From Apostichopus japonicus (lineage: Eukaryota > Echinodermata > Holothuroidea > Aspidochirotida > Stichopodidae), in NCBI RefSeq assembly GCF_037975245.1, contig NC_092581.1, positions 2,058,501-2,122,500 of the forward strand: a stretch of DNA of 64,000 nt, written 5' to 3'. The notes under the pieces were generated by a model. It ran no database searches. It saw only the letters and a program-made list of their open reading frames with translations, and had not been told where the DNA came from. Shown here one piece after another: positions 48,101 through 58,900 of this stretch. Numbering within the stretch: position 1 is the first letter of the stretch; each line of letters starts with the position of its first letter. The position numbers and the translations under genes were made by a program.

Positions 48101-51100
48101 CCCACACGAGTTTTGTAAATTGGATTGCAAAACGAAAGAATAGCTTTCCATGTCCTTGAATAGAGAATCGACTGGGTTCACTATAAGTGCGGGCACCTCT
48201 CACATGAGATGCCTCAATTTTTTTACAAGGTTTATAAACTTTGACCTCTGTTGACTTCAAATGACCTTCACAGAAAAAGGGAGTTTCTTTTACTACATTT
48301 GGTGCATCCACATACCCAAGGAAAGTACCAAATTCTTCCACTCTTATGGTTTTTGTAGTTATCTTGCTTTATAGAAGGTTCTAAGACATTGACCTCGATA
48401 GACCGCAAATGACCTTTGAACCTCGGCAGGACACAACAGGTTTCTTCTACTCCATAAGGTATATCCACACACCAAATATGATGTTTCACCCACCGTATGG
48501 TTTTTGAGTTATCACGTTTAAAGCCAAGACATCTCCAACACCCACACCCTTTCACACACCTTCACCATCATTTGGATACCTATTGCCTCTGGTAAGGAAT
48601 TTAAAAAAAATATATATAAAAAAAATATATAAAAAAATAATATATATATATATATAAATATATATATATATTATTTTTATTTTACATATACATATATTAT
48701 CTGTACCTCTGCAGCTCTGTCCTGGATTAATTTTCGCTGGTGCTGTTCTTCTACGATCCTTTCTTCCAGATCTCGAATTTTGCCCTATGGTAGCAAGAAG
48801 AATTAGACCAGGTTACTCCACTGTTGTGTGAGTTTTTCACATATATCAAGTTAGTGATAAATTCAGTTAAAGTATAGCCTTAGTGTAACAAACACAGAGG
48901 AAGCGGTTGTCTTTTGAGAAGAACTTGTGACCCACAATGACCGGTTTGTACGATCGCATTCTTATAGTACAGGGATGAGACTGAGCCGGGGAAAAAAAAT
49001 CTGAAATTTATCGATCGCCGTCCTGGGGGAGGGGTTTAAGAGGAGGGGGTGTCCCCCTCCCCTTTAGAATTTTTTTGTCAGGTAAGGAGGGCTTAAATGC
49101 AAAATGGTGGACTCTAGATGGAATTTATCATATCACGTAACTCGCCAAAAAAGTGTGGAATTTCTGCTTGTATAATTTATCCATTAGCTTTTTTGAACCA
49201 AAAAAAGGCTTTTTTGCTTGCTTTGTGCTACTTGATTCCACCACTGGTCAAATTCGGTGTTCCTTCCCTTCACAGTCCAGCATGTTCGGCAAAAAAAAAA
49301 AAAAAAAAAAAAAAATTAAATAAAAAAAATTAAATAAAAAAAATAATAAAAAATAATAAAAAAACGCGAATTACGAGAAAAAACGCGAAAATGAAAAAAA
49401 TAATAATCGGAAATCCGCGTTTCCGCGGAAGAGTCTCATGCCTGATAGTAACTTAGACATTCCCTCAAAGCACCAGCTTTTTCAGTGAATTTGTCTCATT
49501 CTGTGGGAGCTGTTAATGGACGGATACTGTGCATGAATATACAAAAAATATAATTTGGTTCATTTGTCCACTCTCCAATTTGCATCATATTGTGATCAAT
49601 TTTTTTAAATTCTAAACATCAATGCCGTCATGCTGGTGGGACGCAACATTTTCTGAACTTTTTATTAAACGGTCAGATTAAACAGTTAATGGTTGCATCA
49701 TATTGTGATCAATTTTTTTTAATTCTAAACATCAATGCCGTCATGCTGGTGGGACGCAACATTTTCTGAACTTTTTATTAAACGGTCAGATTAAACAGTT
49801 AACAGTTAATGATCTATGAATGAGCTAGGAAAAAGGCTGCATCGCGTTAATTATAAGGGCTTACAAATATTTGAAAAAAACATGACACAGCTTGGCTCAG
49901 AGATGCCACAAAGTTGCAATTCAGCGCAAACCACTGGACTCTTAATGAGCACCGTGATTTCTGTGACAGAATAACTTGATTTTTTTGGCAGTATAAAAGT
50001 CTCCCAGGGCTGGAATGGCAAGCATTCATCTCCTAGCTACTCTGAGAAATGACGATTACCTCCGCGGCAGATTGAGTGACCTTTAACCTCTGCCTCTCCC
50101 TCTCCAGCTGATTTAGACGGTCCTGTTGAGATTGCAATTCGGTCTCTTTAGCTCGGACGGTGTAGGCGTCGTCTAGATCTCTCTGCCTCATTGCCAGGTC
50201 ACGGTCCTTTTCTGCTCTCTGCACCAACTTCCTCATGTGCGCCAGCTGTTTCTCCACCACCCCGCATCGGCTCTCCGCCTGGGATAACTGACCCTGTAAT
50301 TCTAGAAGGGAGAGGCAAAAAAAAAACAACAATAGCCAAGGATTTTAACAAACATGCCATCCAATGTGCATCTACCTGGCCCCGTAAGAGTACGCTTGCA
50401 GTACAGAACGAACCTCACCGTAACTGTAACTTTCAACAAAAGTATTTACATTTACCTCCCAAGTAATTTCAAGTATGGTAATCCACACATGGAACTGCCG
50501 GGAAAGCCATGGCCGTGGAAATCTTCTTTTGACACCTAATTGACTGAGCTAACGCCTCAGCTTGGGCTACCGACAACTTTTCATTTCACATTTTCAGAAT
50601 TTTGATGCCCGCATTAACCAAACGCTGCGGATTTATACTACTGTACCTTTGCAAATGTGTTAACCAACAGAAGGCAAGATTTGTGGTTCAAGTTCAAATC
50701 CATTCCCTGTGTTCCCCACTTTTTTTTTTTTTTATCACAGCGTTATGAACAGTTTGTTATTTGACCAACTCTATATGATTCCAAAACCTTGATCCATGCG
50801 GTGAATAGACATTCTATGCCCTCAGTTATTATGGTCATGCCTAGAAGGGCACAGTGGCATTTTCCGTAAAACATTCAGAGGCACGACACCGAAGTTCATC
50901 GTTGCCTTACCTGTAGGTTCTGCTGCACCAGTCATTTACTTTTGTGTGTGATCGGGTGGGGGCTGACCGGAACAGATTGTCATGACCCAAATATTGGCTA
51001 CTTCAAGAGTATCGTTACTGCAGTAAAAGGACAAACCCCAACTGTTTCGGCAACTTACTGTGCACCCTCCAATCTAGCTAGCCAATCAAACACGATCATA

Positions 51101-54100
51101 CTTTAGCAGCGAGACCCTATCAACCCACTTCAAGGTGGGTGGCTTGTCACCCCGCTTCCTGGTTTTATGATTTCAACTGGTTAATGAAAGACACCCAGAG
51201 CTGTTTTAGCCTAGCTTGATTGATCAGCCCAGTATAGAATTTATGTTTTATGCACCACACCTAATACCACAGTACTAGGTCCTTAACCTTTAATTTGCTT
51301 CTATATAATTTTTATTTTTTTGCTTTTTTTTTTTTTTTCATGTTTTTTCAAGTTTTTCAATTTTTATGTTTTTTCAAGTTATTTTAGTTTCTGTAAATAA
51401 AGCCTTATTGTTTTGACCAAAATAGCAACACTGAAAAGAAAGCTAAGCTTGTGGTTGCAAATGAAATTTCCAAATTGTGTACCAAGTATGGTATCGACGA
51501 GCCTACAACTGTCTGTGGTCCAATGACTTTTATGTTCTATTGTGGGCTTTTCAAGAATGGAGTATAATTGTCTCAAACTTACTTCCCCCCCCCCCCTCTG
51601 TTTAGTCTTAAGGAAAAAAGGACAACCAAACAATGACAGAATTTCCAACAAAATGGTTCAAAATATTAAAAAACAATACTTGCAAAGGAAAAGCTTCCCA
51701 TGATGAAGTGTAAAAACTAGTATACACAAAAGGACCAGATATTATTCATAAGCTTCCATTTTTGTGTGTAAATAGTCAAAATTAACATTTTCAACTACCT
51801 GTAATCTTTGCAGTTTATACAAAACTCTTTCCATTTTATAATAGGGTAATAACTTCACTAACAATAGAAAAGAAAAACAATGGTAGTTGAAGACAATTGC
51901 AGTCCCGATAAGGCTTTCATAAATACACTTGTAAATCTTGCACATGAATACAGAGTCAAATTTCGGTTTGGATGGTCGCACACTGCCCGGAGTGAATGTG
52001 ACCCGAATCGATTAAGACTGTCATGACCCTGGTTTTCGAAGAGTGGTGGAGAGCCTTAGTCCGACAGATGACCCTTGCATACTGAATTGACCAATGGTGT
52101 GCGCACTCAACCACTATTCTCTGTAAATAGCCAGTGCTCGTTAAGGCGCATTTTCAAACACATTTTTTCACACACATTTTTTCACAGCCGTGATTCGTTA
52201 TAGAACTTTATTGTACTTGTACAGTTTCAATCCTGAAGTACCTGCACACAGCCTGACTGACAGTCCGGAAATTGCTGGATGTCGATTTTCCAAGAACCAA
52301 GCCGACGAGACTCTTAAAACTGGCAAAAGTCTTGAACAATGGTACAGTCCAGATGACTGAACGTGACCAGACTGAACCGGGCTGGCGAGGTTCAGTCATG
52401 TCAAGCCTCAGCAGGCTTCTCAAGTTACTATGTTAGAACCAGAATGCAAAAATGACCAAATGACCTTTGATCTCCATAAAAAACAATAGGCTTCTTGTAC
52501 TAATGTGGTACTTCTACACACCAAATATGAAATTGGTCTGACCTTCCCTTCTTGAGATATCGTGTTTACAAGCCGGGCGTAACAAACGCACTCACACACA
52601 CACATACTGTAGGCCATCATGAATGCAGAGGTTACGATTATCATTGAAACCAAATATACCAGAAAATAGTTTATTATATACATATATTATTTACAGGTTT
52701 CAGTAGCCGGATATATACAGAGACCTGTCTGTGCTCTGTCCAAACTACAAACTTACACTATTAATATACAAATAATAAATCTTCGAGATGACTACTCACG
52801 GCAAACCAGAGTCTGGAGCCTGTCCCAGATTGGCATATATGCTCGCATCAAAACTTGACAGAAAAATAAATAAAAATAAAACATTTTTCCCCCTTGTATC
52901 TCTCACCTTGAGTACGTTGGGATAGTTCAGCGGTCGTTTCTATGGACTGTGTCTGTTTCTGGTTCAGGACGTCTCGGTACTGGGTAGTCTCTTTGGAGAG
53001 CGAGTTCAACCGCCTCTCAGCGGCCGTCCTCTCTAATTCCATCCTCTTGATCTTCTCCTGGAGGTCTCGTAAGGCCGATATGACTAAGTACAAAGATATT
53101 TAAAGTGACCAGTCCAACAGTTGTTCATGCCATATTTACACCTTCCATATATTATAAACGCAGACAAGCCTTTGCATATCTCGTAACAACCAAAATCATA
53201 ACTCGATTTCACTTTTTGACGGGTTCCCTACAATCGCAATATTATGACTCCACGGGAACACAGCGAGTCCTTTTCCAAAGAATGGGCAAATAATAAATGT
53301 CATTGGACGCTGGATCTGTTTCGTAAACAGAACCAGCTGTGTGGTATCACGATGTACATACAGAAATATGTTACTGTCCGATGATTATTATGGACGAGAA
53401 TCAATGAATTTTTTGTTCTTGTTTGTTGTAACATTAATGACGACGCTTGAAACATAATATATCGCATGGAATCAAACAATTTGTCGTTCCGGGCTCAATG
53501 AATTGCAGATAAAAGTCTCATTCTGTGTATGTAAGTACTGTAGGTAATTTTGGGGGCTTCGTTCGTTCCAATATGTCCAGCGACAACAGCTACTGTAGGG
53601 TACCATTGTCCTGAACAGTACATATCCAGGTTTAGGTAAAATTCCAAGATACTGTACAATATTCACTTGTATATGTAACAAAACTTTTAATTTCCACTTT
53701 TGCCACGGGAATTTTAACCAAACAGGAAATCCTTCATGAGTAGTCATGACAAATAAAGAGGTTTTCAAAGAAGGATTTTTCCTCACTTTTTCGAGATTTA
53801 ACTTCAAAATTCAAAGGACTTTCAAAGACCCAGATAACTGTTGGTTTTTCCTGTAACCCAACCTTTCCAAGACTTTTCTAAAACGACGTGGGTAACAGTA
53901 GGTGGTCAGGGAATAATGTAGTGTTCAAAGTTTGTTTAGCAGTTTGAAGTGAAGTGTTTCTCTCTCGGTATACTTTAGTTCCTGTGTTGACAACTGCTAT
54001 TCATCTTTCATTTTTCCAGATTTAACTTCAATCTATTTAACTTCAATTTATTTAACTTCAATAGATTTTATTTAACTTCAATTTATTTAACTTCACTTTA

Positions 54101-54692
54101 TTTAACTTTATTTACTTCACTTCACTTTACTTCACTTTATTTAACTTCACTTTATTCACTTTATTTAACTTCAATAGATTTAACTTCAATCTATTCATCT
54201 TTCATTTTTCCAGATTTAACTTCAAAATTCAAAGGACTTTCAAAGACCCAGATAACTGTTGGTTTTTCCTGTAACCCAACCTTTTCAAGACTTTTCTAAA
54301 ACGACGTGGGTAACAGTAGGTGGTCAGGGAATAATGTAGTGTTCAAAGTTTGTTTAGCAGTTTGAAGTGAAGTGTTTCTCTCTCGGTATACTTTAGTTCC
54401 TGTGTTGACAACTGCTATTCATCTTTACACAGTTTGTACAGCAAGTAGACCATGTTGTATAGCATTTTGAGATGCAATACTGGAAGGAATTATTCCCTGG
54501 AGGGCCATTCAATACTCTGTAAACTTGCATGCTGGGTATTGTACCTTTACTGCTGCTCTCTGGGACCGCATGGACTTGAGACCTTTGGGTCCTCCCTCCT
54601 CTGTGAGGATACTCGTAGTGAGAGGAGATCATCGACGTCTGGAGGAAGGAATTGTCATCTCCTGTGACCTGGAATGGCCGCAACCTATCCAT
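35473..54692 (-). CDS. CEP57: CEP57-family centrosomal coiled-coil / microtubule-binding protein (8 coding exons)
   Basis: Coding exons in transcript order: 54692-54545, 53083-52907, 50301-50060, 48784-48707, 44479-44234, 43652-43420, 37275-37131, 35709-35473. All junctions are GT..AG with matching phases, giving 501 residues against 500 for human CEP57. An in-frame TAA two codons before the ATG fixes the start. Conserved blocks: [22 protein letters not shown], then a long coiled coil (about residues 50-230, the centrosome-localisation domain), a basic NLS-like [10 protein letters not shown] (239-248), [17 protein letters not shown] and [14 protein letters not shown] (start of the microtubule-binding domain), the helix [13 protein letters not shown]...LVARMELK, and a C-terminus ending [19 protein letters not shown]57 family proteins act in the pericentriolar material and spindle microtubule attachment. 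Vertebrates have CEP57 and CEP57L1; this is probably the single pre-duplication gene. Three 27-bp repeats lie in exon 5. Confidence 0.95.
36000..36081. repeat. (TATG)n microsatellite in CEP57 intron 7
   Basis: About 20 TATG units with two GTGT interruptions. Confidence 0.95.
36255..37102. repeat. 66-bp minisatellite, 13 copies, in CEP57 intron 7
   Basis: Thirteen units are marked by CAGTGCGTACAT. Spacing is 66 bp, with two shorter units of 58 bp that lack 8 bp. Because 66 is a multiple of three, one plus-strand frame stays open over eight units and reads a hydrophobic 22-residue repeat ([22 protein letters not shown]-like). It lies antisense inside an intron, has no splice context, and is interrupted by the 58-bp units, so coding is unlikely. 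Confidence 0.95.
37276..38980. other. First part of CEP57 intron 6
   Basis: Low-complexity AT-rich DNA with a G/A-rich patch (37370-37415) and A-runs (38500-38540). No element was identified. Confidence 0.45.
38985..39275 (-). mobile_element. tRNA-derived SINE, minus strand, in CEP57 intron 6
   Basis: On the minus strand from about 39272: GGTTAACCCAATGGG (A-box area), then the perfect B box GGTTCGAGTCC (complement of 39217-39227), followed by a 200-bp unique body. This is the standard SINE order. The insertion is in the sense of CEP57. Confidence 0.75.
39470..39625 (+). repeat. Single diverged unit of the half-site repeat family
   Basis: CAAGGTTTTCAAAATTTGACC, GGTGACCTCAAATGACCTTTGAACT and a TATCAAGTATCAAATTCAT segment align with the units at 45800-46520. 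It carries the DR1-like TGACCTTTGAACT. Confidence 0.7.
39684..40383 (+). repeat. 156-bp tandem array of tRNA-derived units
   Basis: Four units start at 39821, 39977, 40133 and 40289 with an exact period of 156 bp. They are preceded by a partial unit lacking the head and the last is truncated. Each head has an A-box-like GTGGCCAAGTTGG and, some 55 nt on, a B-box-like GAGTTCAAATCC, as in Leu/Ser tRNAs with a long variable arm. A T-run and CTTCCATTCTGAAGTTGAAATATTAGAAACGAGCA complete the unit. Copies are about 93-97% alike by eye. Confidence 0.88.
40441..40519 (+). repeat. tRNA-like sequence (SINE head or tRNA pseudogene)
   Basis: GTGTGATTGGTAGTTCTGCC and a later B box GGTTCAAGACC. The acceptor-stem ends do not pair, so it is not a functional tRNA. 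Confidence 0.5.
40508..40870. repeat. Purine-rich irregular minisatellite
   Basis: Imperfect units of GAGAAGGGGAGGGTGAGGC type run from about 40520 to 40770. Two copies of a CCGGTACCYCTCCCCCTGACAAGGTTCCCA-like motif follow. Long minus-strand Pro/Ser/Leu-rich frames here are repeat artefacts. Confidence 0.75.
40978..41052 (+). repeat. tRNA-like sequence (SINE head or tRNA pseudogene)
   Basis: Canonical A box TGGTCTAGTGGTAGAGC at 40990-41006 and B box GGTTCAAAACC near 41033-41043. The spacing is right, but the ends do not form an acceptor stem. T-rich, degenerate sequence follows. Confidence 0.6.
41195..41285. repeat. AT-rich microsatellite
   Basis: Imperfect TATAGATA/TATACA units in CEP57 intron 6. 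Confidence 0.85.
41290..43419. other. Rest of CEP57 intron 6
   Basis: No recognisable gene or element. A C-run (41440-41449) is flanked by G/C-rich sequence resembling the subterminal parts of the hAT-like elements, but I found no paired end. Confidence 0.4.
44294..44374 (-). repeat. CEP57: 27-bp tandem repeat within CEP57 exon 5
   Basis: Three tandem 27-bp copies encode the nine-residue motif SPSRVTART, the last degenerate (SLSRVTPTA), at about residues 251-276. They lie between the basic NLS-like stretch and the microtubule-binding domain. The copies keep the reading frame and add Ser/Thr-Pro/Arg-rich, potentially phosphorylatable sequence. Human CEP57 has a basic region here but, as far as I recall, no such repeat. 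Confidence 0.85.
45020..45185. repeat. (TA)n microsatellite in CEP57 intron 4
   Basis: About 160 bp of TA with interruptions. It is flanked by near-copies of ATTGATTC-TTTTTCTTTTAT and GTGTATCTCTCTC (44990-45040 and 45190-45240), so the array sits between the arms of a small direct duplication. Confidence 0.93.
45540..46525 (+). repeat. Half-site repeat family (DR1/DR4-type), CEP57 intron 4 array
   Basis: About five units of 135-150 bp. The consensus order is TGACCTTTGACCTCCACC, AATAGGCTTCTTGTACTCAA, ACACACCAAATATGAGGTCT, GCCCAAGCTTACCTTCTTGA, GATATTGTGTTTACAAGG, TTTTCACAATTTGACC. Perfect DR1 motifs TGACCTTTGACCT lie at 46033-46045 and 46316-46328. The left end (45540-45610) is the reverse complement of 32440-32510, so this is the same element as in UTP14 intron 10, inverted. 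Confidence 0.88.
46530..48210. other. Middle of CEP57 intron 4
   Basis: Contains G-runs near 47268 and 47475-47495 and a CACACCCAC run near 47765. The open frame at 46743-47177 shows no domain. No element was identified. Confidence 0.4.
48215..48545 (+). repeat. Diverged half-site repeat units (two)
   Basis: Two units with ACAAGGTTTATAAACTTTGACC, GACCGCAAATGACCTTTGAA and ACACACCAAATATGATG. They are more diverged than the array at 45800-46520. Confidence 0.7.
48605..48690. repeat. AT-rich low-complexity tract
   Basis: Imperfect TATATA/AAAAATATA repeats ending about 15 bp before the CEP57 exon 4 donor region. Confidence 0.85.
49581..49806. repeat. 113-bp tandem duplication in CEP57 intron 3
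   Basis: TGCATCATATTGTGATCAAT starts at 49581 and again at 49694. The copies are almost identical through AAACGGTCAGATTAAACAGT. Confidence 0.92.
50302..52429. other. CEP57 intron 2, main part
   Basis: T-runs (50720, 51320-51360) and a C-run (51588). No gene or defined element was recognised. Confidence 0.4.
52432..52575 (+). repeat. Single half-site repeat unit in CEP57 intron 2
   Basis: TGACCTTTGATCTCCAT, AACAATAGGCTTCTTGTACT, CTACACACCAAATATGA and TTCTTGAGATATCGTGTTTACA match one unit of the 46000 array. The preceding CCAGAATGCAAAAATG matches its left boundary segment. Confidence 0.85.
53796..54430. repeat. Duplicated 225-bp segment flanking a TTTAACTTCA array (CEP57 intron 1)
   Basis: CAGATTTAACTTCAAAATTC through GACAACTGCTATTCATCTTT is present at about 53797-54013 and again 418 bp further at 54213-54430 with nearly no change. 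Between them (54020-54200) lie about ten irregular (A)TTTAACTTCA units, themselves derived from the start of the duplicated segment. Confidence 0.92.
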
Positions 54693-56040
54693 TTTTAGTT
54701 ACTGTACTGCTTCAGATTACGGTTCTCGGACTGCGCTACTCTGTGACAGAGAAAGAGATAGATAGATCGCGTGTCACAAAATTCAAGAGATGACCTAAGA
54801 GTTCACACAAAATGTACATATGATATTTTAGGAAGTTACCATAAAATCATACATTAGCACAATAATTTAGTACATGTGCATGCCACATTTTTGCTTGTTA
54901 AACGGTCTCAAACTTTCATTTGTTTTTCCAATGAAAACCCTTCCCTATTTTGTGGATCACATGTATGGCGACCAGCATTTCCATTAACAAAAGTTTGAAG
55001 CTACCGATGTGCAATAAATTTCAGTGTAATACAATTTTGCAGTTTGAGTTGACTTTTACTGTACAGAAGGTTTACAGTATGCTAACAGGTCAGGTCAGGA
55101 ATTACGATAACATATAACAATGTGCACAATCCTGAAAACCTCATCATTTACATATAGTTTAATATCGTTTAAAGTATCAGTATCCTGCTTCTTTATTCTT
55201 TTTTTTTTCAGAAAAGTGTCCTCACATCTAAAACAAAAAATTTATGATGAGTTGATTAAATGTTTTCTGAAATTTCGATCATAGTTTGACCCGAGAAGTA
55301 CAGATTGTTAAAATTGAGACGAATTGCTGGGCTGGTGGCAAGTATGATTTTCAAGGAATTTCTCCGGGTAGCCCGTTGGCCAGGGATGGTCAAGAAATCA
55401 CATAAACATATATGGATATATTTACTTGGCCTTGAACTGACAACCTATATAGTCTAGACATACTTTACAATATCAAACATATACTGCAGTTGTAAGTCAA
55501 TGTCAAAACTTCTTTGCCTCTAAACTTACTTTATATTGAATGGCAGAATAACATACTACATAACATACTGCTTTGCATATCTGACAAGGAAATTTCGTCC
55601 ATTACAACAAGACATCAACCAACCCCATTACCCAGACCAGGTGTACCTATATGTAGGCGGAGATTTCCAATTACCTATATACACCCCCCCCCCAGCCAAA
55701 AAAAAGAGTTAACAATCCATTCATTCAACCAACTTTTGCACATATTTTTTTTTGTCACATAATTTAGGCCAGGGGAACAAGTGTAATTAGTGTATACCAC
55801 CATGTATATCAAACACGTAAATGTCTCCCACTAGGATGGTGACTTCGAAGTTCGGGCACTTAAGACTTAAAACACCCCAAAACTAAATCTTCTGGTATAA
55901 ATCATTTGAAAATATACTTCATATGGTGGGAGAATTTTGTTATAGTACGATACACGGCCAAACTTTCTTTCCTGCAAACTGTTTTCACGTTGTTTTCCAA
56001 GAAGATTCTTCGTGATTGTGGAACTGGTATTTCTTGCTAG
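54693..56040. other. 5' flank of CEP57
   Basis: The promoter and 5' UTR of CEP57 are expected here or further upstream. I cannot place a start site. A poly-C/A stretch lies near 55683-55705. Confidence 0.4.
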
Positions 56041-56316
56041 AGTATTGCGAAGTTCGGACACGCAACCCACAGTGTGGCGCTGGTAAAAATTGGTGGCGCT
56101 GTTGCTCTTTCAGTAATTATAACAGACTTCATAGATCTTCGTCATTTTATTGACAAATATGTAAGTAATTTCTTGCACACGGGTCATTTTGGAGAGAAAA
56201 TAACTGTAGCTTCGTACTTTTTGGTGAAATTTGGCTCTTCCTGTAGGTTTTCATGGTGAAAATCGTGTATATCTTAGGGTGCCCGAACTTCGCAGTATGG
56301 CGAACTTCGCAATACT
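56041..56316. mobile_element. 276-bp inverted-repeat element (MITE-like)
   Basis: AGTATTGCGAAGTTCG at 56041-56056 is matched inverted at 56301-56316. A second inverted GCCCGAACTTCGCAGTA lies just inside the right end. No target duplication is visible. A related AGTTCGGGCACTTAAG occurs at 55850-55865. Confidence 0.65.
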
Positions 56317-56329
56317 GACTATACTACTA

Positions 56330-56560
56330 GGGCCTTCAATGACAGGTTATTTAAGGCCTGACTGATACTGTTAGGCTAGGCCTAAGTAACTTGGGCCTAT
56401 AGTATGGCTAGCCTACACAGTTAAGTTACTAGGCCTAGCCTACTGTAAGTACAGTACTGTACTACTTACTAGTATACTATATCCTACTAGTCTAGGCCTA
56501 ACAATTACTAGGGTAGCCTAGGCCTAGGCCTAATGCATAGACAAGAACCAAGATAAAATA
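56330..56560. repeat. Palindrome-rich TAGGCCTA tract
   Basis: TAGGCCTA, AGGCCTAGCCTA, CCTAGGCCTAGGCCTA and GTACAGTACTGTAC pack this stretch, far above the background density in the window. Most are self-complementary 8- to 12-mers. Confidence 0.75.
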
Positions 56561-58900
56561 TTGGAAGATAAAATGAGATGAATTTCCGGCTAACAACTGA
56601 GTATTTTCGAATGTCATTGTGTTGCGTGATTTATTTTTTCAATTTACTAACACATCACCATAGCTCCGGGACGTTAAATATCAAGATCAATAGGCCTAAC
56701 TTAGGCTTCTGAAGCTCTACGTATTATGTATGGGTACCTACCCTAACGTGGGCATATAAAACAAGCCTACAGTTACATTACTGTGTAGGCTAAGCCAAAG
56801 TGAAACCTATCGTTTTTCACTGTCGTAAACTAAAATTGGAAAGGAGGGATAAGCTAGGTCTACAACACATAAGACCTTGTTCTCGTGATTTTTAACGAAG
56901 CGCATATCACACTTGGAAGGATAACAGGAGTTGGACGGACTCACAAACTTTGAACACGGAGTTGGAGTTCCGGATCATTTTTGGCTACGTTTAAGTTATT
57001 GCAGGAATTCGAAACGGACGCGCGAGAATGTTTACAAATCTGGCGCCCTCACATTCGAGGTAATGCGTGGCCAGTGTTATACGGTGATTATGTTGATAAT
57101 ATCGTACCAGGGAGCTCCATAACAACTCCCTGATCGTACCATGCATCGTACCATTCCGTCACTTTCCAAACCCAAACATCAAGGATAGATTTATAGAATA
57201 ATGTTATTGTCTGTTTTATATTTGTTTACTGGGTTTATGAATTAGGTTTCTACTTTACGATCGACTAGGCATCGATCGACCTAGACACTTTTGGGTTACT
57301 ACCAGTGACACCTCATACCTCCCGTATGCACCCTTTCTCCTCCCATGATTACATACTGCATATGATATGAACTAATAAAAAAATTATATTTCTAATTATA
57401 ATTTCGAATATGTTCAGAACAAAACTTCTCTTTTATTTTTGTCGGCGATCCAACATCCCGATCCTCCCATCTTAGCCACTACAGTTAGGTATTGAAAAAG
57501 TAGCCATCTCCGAGAACGAAACAAAATCGTATTAAGTCTATATGTTGAAGATTTCGGTGAAAAAAGCTTCAGTGCCCCACTTAGATAATACGACGACTAC
57601 TCTCTTTTCCTTTCTAACAAATTCCTAATCATGGTCACTTACTCGCCTCCGGCTTACCTCTCCTCCTTTCCATCCCATTTCATTCCATCTCCAGGCCTGC
57701 GCGTCCGCAGGCCCACAGTGATTCCCAACGTATACGGTAATGACTACACGCTGGAAAACACTCATACTGTTCTATATATAATTGCTCAGTTCAGTATGTA
57801 GTAAGGGGGAATGTAGCCTACTAATCAAATGTACAATTCTTAAGATTAAGTTTAACATTCAGTTTCAGATCCATTGGCATGTTTGATTAGAAAGTATGAG
57901 TCGATACTCTTTTATTACGAACTAGTAGGTAGTATAATTAACATAAATACCCAACCGCAAAAGACTACATTGTTCAGTGTACAAGGATGATATACACATA
58001 CACAAGCACACGTTTTTGTTGATCAGCGTGCTGCGGTCAATTCTGCAATTCATTTCTGTGTAGTATGTCGATCGACGCATGCCGGTATCCAAGGGTTTTG
58101 TAGTAATACAGTTTAGCTGCAAATTACTTCCCTGCGTTATGGTTTACCTGTGTCACTTTAAAATAAATACTCAAAGGGAACACAAAAAATATCTGGAAAA
58201 CGCTGCAGCACTCGAAGTCATCTGGACCCCCCCCCCCTATAGCTTCGAAATACATCCCTGCAGCCTGAGGGACTGAATTCCCCGCTCACTCGCATGTCTT
58301 TTGTGCTTTACGAGCTACGAGAAAACAAGAAAATAATAATAATAAGAATAATAAGAAACACGCTGCAGCTTCGGGGGCTTATACTCCCACTTTAGGGATC
58401 TTAGATAGCCTACATTCAATATAATTTTGTAATCAATCCCCTCCTGACATATCTCTTTATTTTTCCATTCACCAAAGGTGCTGCAGTTTCCGGGGACTTC
58501 GCCCCAGACCCTGGATGTACTGGTATCAGCCAATAACAATGCACAATTGTAACTGTAATAAACATATTACCGCTTTTGTTGGTTTATATTTCAAAACGTT
58601 GGTTGGCCTGTCAAGGCTGAAGTCACACTCAGAGAAAAAGATAAAGAAAAAGGGTTGTCGGTCTCGAAATCGCTGTGTACACGATTGGAACATGTTGAGT
58701 GTATTCCCCATGTGGGTGGGGGGGGGGGTGAGGGGTTGCGTGGGTGTTTAGCTTGGAATGCATATGTCGAGCCTTATAATATTTTCCTTTGATATAAGAA
58801 ATAAACTGTAATTGCATGATATCTTTTTTTCATTTATTGTTCCTCAGTAACAAAAATAGTAATAATAATAAGAACAATTATACAAATGGAAATTGTTTGC
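56561..58900. other. Gene-poor spacer, CEP57 side
   Basis: Frames such as 56931-57122 show no domain. CTGCAG(C/T)TTC-GGGG and C-run motifs at 58200-58510 suggest remnants of DNA transposon ends, not delimited. Confidence 0.35.
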
